From the NCBI GenBank assembly GCA_039655645.1, contig CM077344.1, positions 6,794,229 through 6,858,228 of the forward strand: DNA of 64,000 nt, in the 5' to 3' direction. Both the position numbers and the translations under genes were made by a program. The notes under the pieces are model-generated. The model saw only the letters and a list, made by a program, of their open reading frames with translations, was not told where the DNA came from and made no database searches. Of this stretch, positions 57,901 through 64,000 are shown piece by piece (the first letter of the stretch is position 1; each line of letters opens with the position of its first letter). The DNA is from Ammopiptanthus mongolicus (Eukaryota > Streptophyta > Magnoliopsida > Fabales > Fabaceae).

Positions 57901-60617
57901 ATAATTAATCAGTAACAACCAAGCTAATTCTACTAGGCATGGTCGGCTACGTGGATCAAACAATGCCATTAGGTTCAATCAAACTCAAAATTAATATGAA
58001 CCAATAACTTGTGGTTGGTACTTTTACTATTGGTTGGCTTGTCATCGTTTCACAAGCTATACTGCCAAACCTAGAAAGCTTTGGATGAACTTAGGACTGT
58101 TTTAATGTTTAACTAGGATAAATATGAGATGATTTTCATTTTTCTTTGATGACACATTTTCAGGGATCGTTATCCTAATGCAAATGATTTTGGATCTGAG
58201 GTCATTCCAATGGCTGCAAAAGATTTTAATGTCCGGGTAGTTGCTCAAAGTAGAAGCTTCTCAAGAATTACGCTAGTTATTTTAGCTGAAGTGTTTTTCC
58301 AAATATTCTTTGAATGTAGTTTTTGATGAATGCATTGAGCCATCATGCTGTATTATTACTGTAAATAATCAAGGTTGGTCCTTGTATTTCATCACAGGCA
58401 TGCCTTTTCAGTGGTTACTGGGAAGATATAGGGACTATAAAATCTTTCTTTGATGCAAACTTGGCTCTTATGGATCAGGTAGGTTTTAAAGTAAAGTTCA
58501 AAAAACCTCATCCAATGAGTTTGATTATACTAGCTGCAATTTATTTTTCTTCCATGTTGAAGCCACCCAAGTTTCAGTTGTATGATCAGTCAAAGCCTAT
58601 TTTTACATGTCCTCGGTTCCTACCACCAACTAAAATGGAGAAGTGCCAGGTATAACTGTAAAATTTAGTCCATATAACTATCATTTCGGGATTCTAATGG
58701 CGCCTAATGAGATTGTGCCATAACTTCAATTGTAGGTAATTAATTCTATGATTTCAGATGGTTGCTTTTTAAGAGAGTGCAACATTGAACATTCCATTGT
58801 GGGAATTCGCTCTAGACTTGATTCTGGAGTGCAGTTAAAGGTAACCTTTTTTTTTTTTTTTTAATGGAGTTCATGAACTACTTCATTATAACAGTATTTT
58901 ATTAGGAGCAAAGTGTTCTCCTTGTCCAATGTCCTCCTCATATTTTCATTTCTCTGATCTTTGCCAAATATGTGGGACAATCACTTTACAGGATACCATG
59001 ATGATGGGTGCTCATTATTACCAAACAGAGACTGAAATAGCTGCTCTTTTAGCTGCAGGAAACGTTCCAATAGGCATTGGGAAAGATACCAAAATTGTGT
59101 AAGAATCCTGAAAAACTGAAAATGCTTTGTTGCAATTTAGAACATTATACAACACAATGCATGAGCAAATATGCATGGCATTGAATTATAATAATCATTA
59201 GATTGACACTATTGGCCTTCAATACATATATATGTCCACACAGACAAATATGCACATAGACAAAATGATGAAAACAAACAATTTGCTTTTTCCCTTTATG
59301 TTGGGATTGAATTGGGAAAATTCAAGTTTTATAGCAAGTTTAACTTGACCAACACTGTTGTAACCACAATTATTCTTCTAAAGTAGAATTGCAATATGGG
59401 AGATGCATATGATATTCTACATGGAGTTTTTCAAACGTTTCTTTCTCTCCTCCTGTGTCTTATTTATGGGTTATGCATACACGCTAGTCTATATTGACTA
59501 ATATAGGAATCTTATATGCAGGAATTGTATAATTGACAAAAATGCAAGAATTGGAAAAAATGTGATCATTGCAAACAAAGAAGTAAGTTATAATTTAGTT
59601 GTTGAAGTTCTCAACTTTCTCCAGCTTATTTTCTTTTTGAATTTTTCTTCCTCAGTGGGGGGACATGGTATTTTCAATTGCCAATCGATATGTTAGTTGT
59701 GAAAACATGAAAAGATTTGTGTGACACTAATGTTAGTAATGATTTATCGACATTGGCTTGATAACTCCTCTTGCTCATTGATGTATATACTTCCACAAGG
59801 TAGCTAGCATGTTTCATGTTGATACAAGCCTTGTATCTTTATTTACTGACTAAACGTACAATTTATTATATGGATATATATGGGTGACTAGTTGGTCCTT
59901 CATTGATTTATACACCCAATCTTTACCAGACCAAAGGCCTGATGGAACTAGCCATTTTCTTCCATTTCTCGGAATTTTCTCTGTTTGGATGTCGAGAAAA
60001 TGATGGAACCAGCCATCGTAGTTCTACGTCAAATTTCCTGCTTCATTGCTTTTTAGTCAAATTTCCTCCCACGGACAAATTGTTGCAGAAGCTGTTTGCG
60101 GATATAGCTTTGGAAATGGGTGGGAAGAGAGATGAAAACCCACATTCCGGCCAAAATTTTCAGATTCCGGCGAGTTCTGGGAGTTCCGGCTACTAACAGT
60201 CAAACCTAACACCGTTAGTACAAATCTACTAACGTGATATAACATTGACAAAATAGAGGGCCAACATGAACCTTTTCTTAATTAGGGGACCAGGTCAACC
60301 TAAAATATAAAATAAGGGATTAAAAGTATATTTTAGCCTTCATGTTATATGTTAATATAATAATTTTGAGACTAATACTTCTGCAATCAGGTTCATCCTG
60401 ACTTAACCATAGACAATAGATTAATAATGATTAAGTATATAATTTATTAAAAAAAGCAGCACTATGTGATAATTATTTTGACTACACTTAAATGATTATT
60501 GTTCTTCGTGTGCAGAATGTGCAGGAGGCTGACAGACCCTCTGAGGGGTTCTATATTCGATCAGGAATCACGGTGGTGTTAAAAGACTCTTTAATAAGAA
60601 ATGGTACAATCATTTAA
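54964..60617 (+). CDS. ADP-glucose pyrophosphorylase large subunit, plastid (15 exons)
   Basis: Makes ADP-glucose and pyrophosphate from glucose-1-phosphate and ATP, the committed step of starch synthesis; works as a heterotetramer with small subunits in plastids. Exons: 54964-55197, 55476-55598, 55696-55869, 56125-56217, 56397-56480, 56569-56624, 56721-56814, 56923-57035, 58164-58236, 58398-58478, 58563-58649, 58736-58840, 58992-59098, 59522-59582, 60516-60617; 1587 nt, 528 aa. The Ser/Thr-rich N-terminus (about 70 aa) is a transit peptide. Motifs: ILGGGAGTRLFPLT (100-112), RAKPAVPIGG, GDQLYRMDY (Asp224), FVEKP (Lys277, sugar-phosphate site) and a C-terminal beta-helix region (MMMGAHYYQTE, EGFYIRSGITVV). 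It ends RNGTII. The large-subunit call rests on overall resemblance; the paralogue was not assigned. Confidence 0.94.
59860..60350. repeat. Probable transposon remnant in AGPase intron 14
   Basis: The ORF at 59903-60196 is not recognisable. The right side ends AAAAGTATATTTTAGCC, a terminus commonly seen on plant MITEs, and the interval is less AT-rich than the adjacent intron. The left boundary is unclear. Confidence 0.3.
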
Positions 60618-61393
60618 TAATGGATGGTTACCAAGAGTTCATGGCATGACATTGCATAAAAGACACAAACCAAGGTTATAAACCAGCTTCAAATTTTTGC
60701 TCTGAATAAGTTTCTAATGTTCTGCAATAAGGGCTGAAGTATCAAACTTTGGATCATCAATCATGGAAACCAAGGATTTACACATTCATTTGGCAGAACA
60801 TATTCAGTTGGCTCATTCAACAGAGACAGCTACAAAATTGTGCAGGCAATTAAATTCTTTTGTAGTTTTATTTTAATGGATGTTATGAGCCAAAATAGTT
60901 AATAATTGGTTGAGGTTATTTGTATAATTGACTATTATAACCATGAGTTGGAAGAATAAATGCATGTATCATTCTGGTTTATACTTGAGTGTTAGGTAAG
61001 TTCCCATGTTCATGAGTCATGACTCAAAGTCACAAGACAAGAACTATAATCAAGGATGAAAATGTTAACATAATAGTGATTGTTAGCTGATTCATGAGTG
61101 AGTGATATTGTATGTATGGATGGAGTCTGTAAATAGAAAACGAGAAATTTGGACTAAGGAGGCAGGGGCTGGGAGAGACGGAGAATGTCCTGTGTGGGTG
61201 ATAGCTTTTTGGTTGTGGGAAAATTGGATCATGGGAATAGAGTAGAATATAGAAGGGTATGCGGAATAACAGCTCACCAGAAAGGGAGAGAGCCACATCA
61301 GCACAACTCCCACTAGGACAGCAAAGGGGTTTATGGCCAGTATTGGGAGCCCCAAGAATTTCAGCAATTCTTGGCTGAAGGATGTTGTGGGAG
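60618..61393. other. AGPase 3' UTR and spacer
   Basis: Follows the stop at 60615-60617. Overlapping minus-strand ORFs (61030-61541) run into the hAT MITE and show no domain. They are likely chance. Confidence 0.35.
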
Positions 61394-61744
61394 TAGGGAT
61401 GGCAATAGGTAGAGTAATATAGTACCCATCCCCATACCCGCATTTTGAAAAAATACCCGTACCCGGACCCATGCCCTCATTGGTAGTAACTTCAATACCC
61501 GTACCCTTACCATCCGGGTACCTAAATATCGGTACCCGCACCCATTACCCGAACTTTAATAAAAGAAATTTTAATTAAACAATAAAATGCCTAAACTCTT
61601 GCATTCCAAACTAAAAATGTAATGCATAGATCTAATAATCAATTTGTGAACATGAAATGCAAAGATTTTAATATAAAATATCCAATAATCAATCTCCAAA
61701 ACATCAAGTAACTATTGCAATAAACTTCAGAATATATCAGATTA

Positions 61745-61813
<69 letters not shown>

Positions 61814-61948
61814 CGGGTATGGGGCGGGGTGGGTACTAGAGTACCTGTACCCGCACCCGTACCCATTAATTTTTGTGGATAATTACCCTATCCATAGTGG
61901 ATAAATTTTGAGAGTACCCAACGGATGCAGTACCCATTGCCATCGCTA
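61394..61948. mobile_element. hAT MITE, second copy of the 9186 family
   Basis: Starts TAGGGATGGCAAT and ends ATTGCCATCGCTA. Flanks are TGTGGGAG (61386-61393) and TGTGGCAG (61949-61956), 7 of 8 matching. Subterminal TACCC/GGGTA words match the copy at 9186-9722. It contains a long TA microsatellite. Confidence 0.75.
61745..61811. repeat. (TA)n microsatellite inside the hAT MITE
   Basis: About 33 uninterrupted TA units; expected to be highly length-variable. Confidence 0.95.
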
Positions 61949-62187
61949 TGTGGCAGCTCCCTGAGTCAATGAAGACAGTCAAGGTTAACTCTTGTATCGC
62001 ATCTTGTAGGCGAAGGGTGCAGGGGGGAGGTGGGAGAGGGGGGTTTCATTAGGTGGCTCCTCAGTAATGATCTGAACTTTTCATCCAATCTTTGTTTAGC
62101 TTCTCTGGCTAAACTGTTGTTTGTTTAATGTATAGGAAGTATAAAATTGTATGATGGATCCTCCAAATCAAACTATGAATTTAGAAG

Positions 62188-63723
62188 ATGAGGTTGTTTC
62201 CTGCCACTTTTTTTGCAAATACCGAGTCAACCAAAAAAGAAACTTCAAATGTTTGGAAGTTTTTTATAAAAACTGGCAAAGATAATGATGGTATTGAGAG
62301 GGTTGCATGCAATTATTGGGAGCGTAATTATAAAGTTGGTAAAAATCTCAAGAGCAACACAAATTATGGGACTTCACATTTAAGTCGCCATATTTCAGTC
62401 TGTAAACGGATTTTAAACTCAACTCTGAATGTGGATGATGTGTTGTCTAACCAAAAGTTGAGCATAATGAAGATTAATCAAAAGACTCATCATGACTTGC
62501 TTGCACAAGCCATAATTCATCATGATCTTCCTTTTAATTTTGTTGAATATGAGAAGATCAAAGAATGGGTGAACTATCTGAATCCGGATGTTGTGATGCA
62601 CTCTAGGAACACGGTTGTATCGGATATTCAAAAAAATTATACTCGAGAGAAGAACAAACTTAAGCAAGTTATGTCCAAAATTCCTAATAAAGTGTGTCTA
62701 ACTTCTAATGTGTGGACAACCTCTATTATCGAGGGATATATCTGTTTAACCACACACTTTGTGGATGATAATTGGAAATTAGTTAGTAAAATTCTTAATT
62801 GAAAATTGCTTGAAACATTGGAGGATTGATAAGAAAATGTTTTCTATCACTTTGGACAAAGCACCCGCTAACCTTAGTACGAGAGATATTCTAAAAGCCC
62901 ATCTTTGCGTGCAAACCATTTTGTTGTGTGATGGTGATTATTTTTGTGTGCGTTGTTTTGCTCATATACTTAATTTGATTGTTCAAGATGGTTTGAAAGT
63001 GGCTAGTGAAGCACTTAATAAAATTAGAGAGTGTTAAGTATGTGAGAGGATTAGACAAAAGGATGGTTAAGCTCAAAGAATGTGTGCAACAAGCAGACAT
63101 TGACGTAAGTGTTGGCTTAAGATTGGATGTGTCAACTAGGTGGAATTCAACATATTTGATGCTTGAAAGTGCAATCAAATATGAAAAACATTTGATATTC
63201 TCAGGGTGATAGATACAAATTATAAAAGTTATCCATCAGATGAAGAATGGAGGAGGGGAGAGAAATTGTGTGAATTTTGAGCAGCATTTTGAGACTACAA
63301 ACATGATATCTGGTTCATCTTAGCCGACCACAAACTTGTATTTTTTTGCAAGTTTGGAAGATTGAATGCATGTCAGAAGAAAACTCGCTAAATGATGAGG
63401 AGGTAATAAGGTAATGTCTTATAGGATGAAAGCAAATTTTGACAAATATTGGAAAGATTATATTGTGGTTTTGGTTTTTGGAGCTATTCTTGGCCCGCAC
63501 ATGAAACTTGATTTTGTACTTTTTGGTTACACAATGCTTGATCCATCAATGACCCAAGATAAGGTGAAAAATCTGAGGGAACAATTTGATAAGCTTTAAG
63601 GGGAATATGTAAGTAATATCAGCACACCAAGTGTTTCTCAATCTCAATCGGTCACCGAATCTAGTATGGTACATAAGTCAAGTGGAGAAGGAAGTAGGCC
63701 CAAGCGATCAAAAGTATTCAAAG
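62188..63723 (+). pseudogene. hAT transposase (BED finger, RNase H-like), broken
   Basis: Transposase of the plant RICESLEEPER/DAYSLEEPER hAT type. The first frame (62188-62802) holds a BED-type zinc finger ending GTSHLSRHISVC, then LTSNVWTTSIIEGYICLT. In the finger the second Cys of CxxC is Trp (ACNYWER), so metal binding should fail. A frame change with some 20 missing residues follows KILN, and coding resumes in other frames: LKHWRIDKKMFSITLDKAPA (62810), CFAHILNLIVQDGLKVA, TRWNSTYLMLESAIKY (63006 frame) and MKANFDKYWKDY (63414 frame). At least three frameshifts are needed. A last segment reads SGEGSRPKRSKVFK before a donor at 63724. The C-terminal dimerisation domain is not seen. Clearly a dead copy. 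Confidence 0.85.
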
Positions 63724-63834
63724 TATGTTTTTTAATGTTAATTTAGTGATTATTTGTTTATTCTATTCTTGTTTCGTTTAGATAATTAATATATGATATC
63801 TTGTAGAGTTTAAAAAGTTTCAGAATGAAACTGA

Positions 63835-64000
63835 TAAGCACCAAAGCACTTGGGGAACCCTCCCTTAAAAGCTAGCTAACAAGGTGGGTGGGGGGAGAAT
63901 CAAGCCACTTAAGTACTCTATCGAGCGTCTCATACTACTAGATATATGACTTAAGCACCCCATAATACGCAAGTCTCTATCATAACACCGGCCCTGAGAG
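63835..64000. repeat. Unidentified repeat at the right edge, interrupting the hAT gene
   Basis: Transposase-like reading (FKKFQNETDKHQ) stops near 63845. It is replaced by G/C-richer sequence with AACAAGGTGGGTGGGG and GCACCCCATAATACGC. This resembles the style of TRIM or LTR ends, but it runs off the window. Type not determined. Confidence 0.3.

Overview
This is a piece of a dicot plant nuclear genome, most likely a legume. Four protein-coding genes with many short exons and canonical GT/AG introns sit in AT-rich DNA crowded with plant transposable elements: Ty1/copia LTRs, a Tekay-type Ty3/gypsy element, TRIMs including a 5S-bearing Cassandra-like LTR, SINEs, hAT, Mutator-type and foldback MITEs. 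I assembled the gene models by eye. In the three complete genes, and in the visible part of the fourth, the summed exon lengths divide by three.

Layout. 1-410: the 3' end of a copia element (pol C-terminus, polypurine tract, start of the 3' LTR). 1344-7645, minus strand: the first 12 exons (599 codons) of TWD40-2, a WD40 subunit of the TPLATE endocytic complex. Its second half is not in the window, and the copia element lies in the path of the gene. 8.1-13.3 kb: transposon-rich spacer with a foldback element, a hAT element nested in another hAT element, a GC-rich TIR element and a Cassandra-like solo LTR. 13.3-24.4 kb: a 10.8-kb Tekay gypsy element, perfectly flanked by CTATC, inserted into a ~305-bp TRIM that still has its own TTTTG duplication. 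24.5-29.6 kb: SINEs, MITEs and hAT-like remnants.

29613-37450, plus strand: a cathepsin B-like cysteine protease (11 exons, 356 aa, including a 5-nt microexon). 41955-52336, plus: a three-repeat paladin / PTP-like phytase protein (19 exons, 1254 aa). 54964-60617, plus: the large subunit of ADP-glucose pyrophosphorylase (15 exons, 528 aa), a plastid starch-synthesis enzyme. 61394-61948: a second hAT MITE of the family seen at 9186. 62188-63723: a broken hAT transposase gene. The four host genes have unrelated jobs (endocytosis, vacuolar/apoplastic proteolysis, phosphoinositide- or phytate-type chemistry, starch synthesis), so the order is ordinary plant synteny and not a functional cluster.

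The most unusual material is in the gypsy element. Its 5' LTR (3719 bp) is 2.07 kb longer than its 3' LTR (1644 bp), and the extra part holds a 177-codon ORF. The leader between primer-binding site and gag carries about eleven CpG-rich inverted-repeat units. Other points worth a check are the 5-nt microexon that supplies the oxyanion-hole Gln codon of the protease, the apparently catalytic Arg/Lys pair in the AGPase large subunit, and four transposons stacked in one cathepsin B intron.
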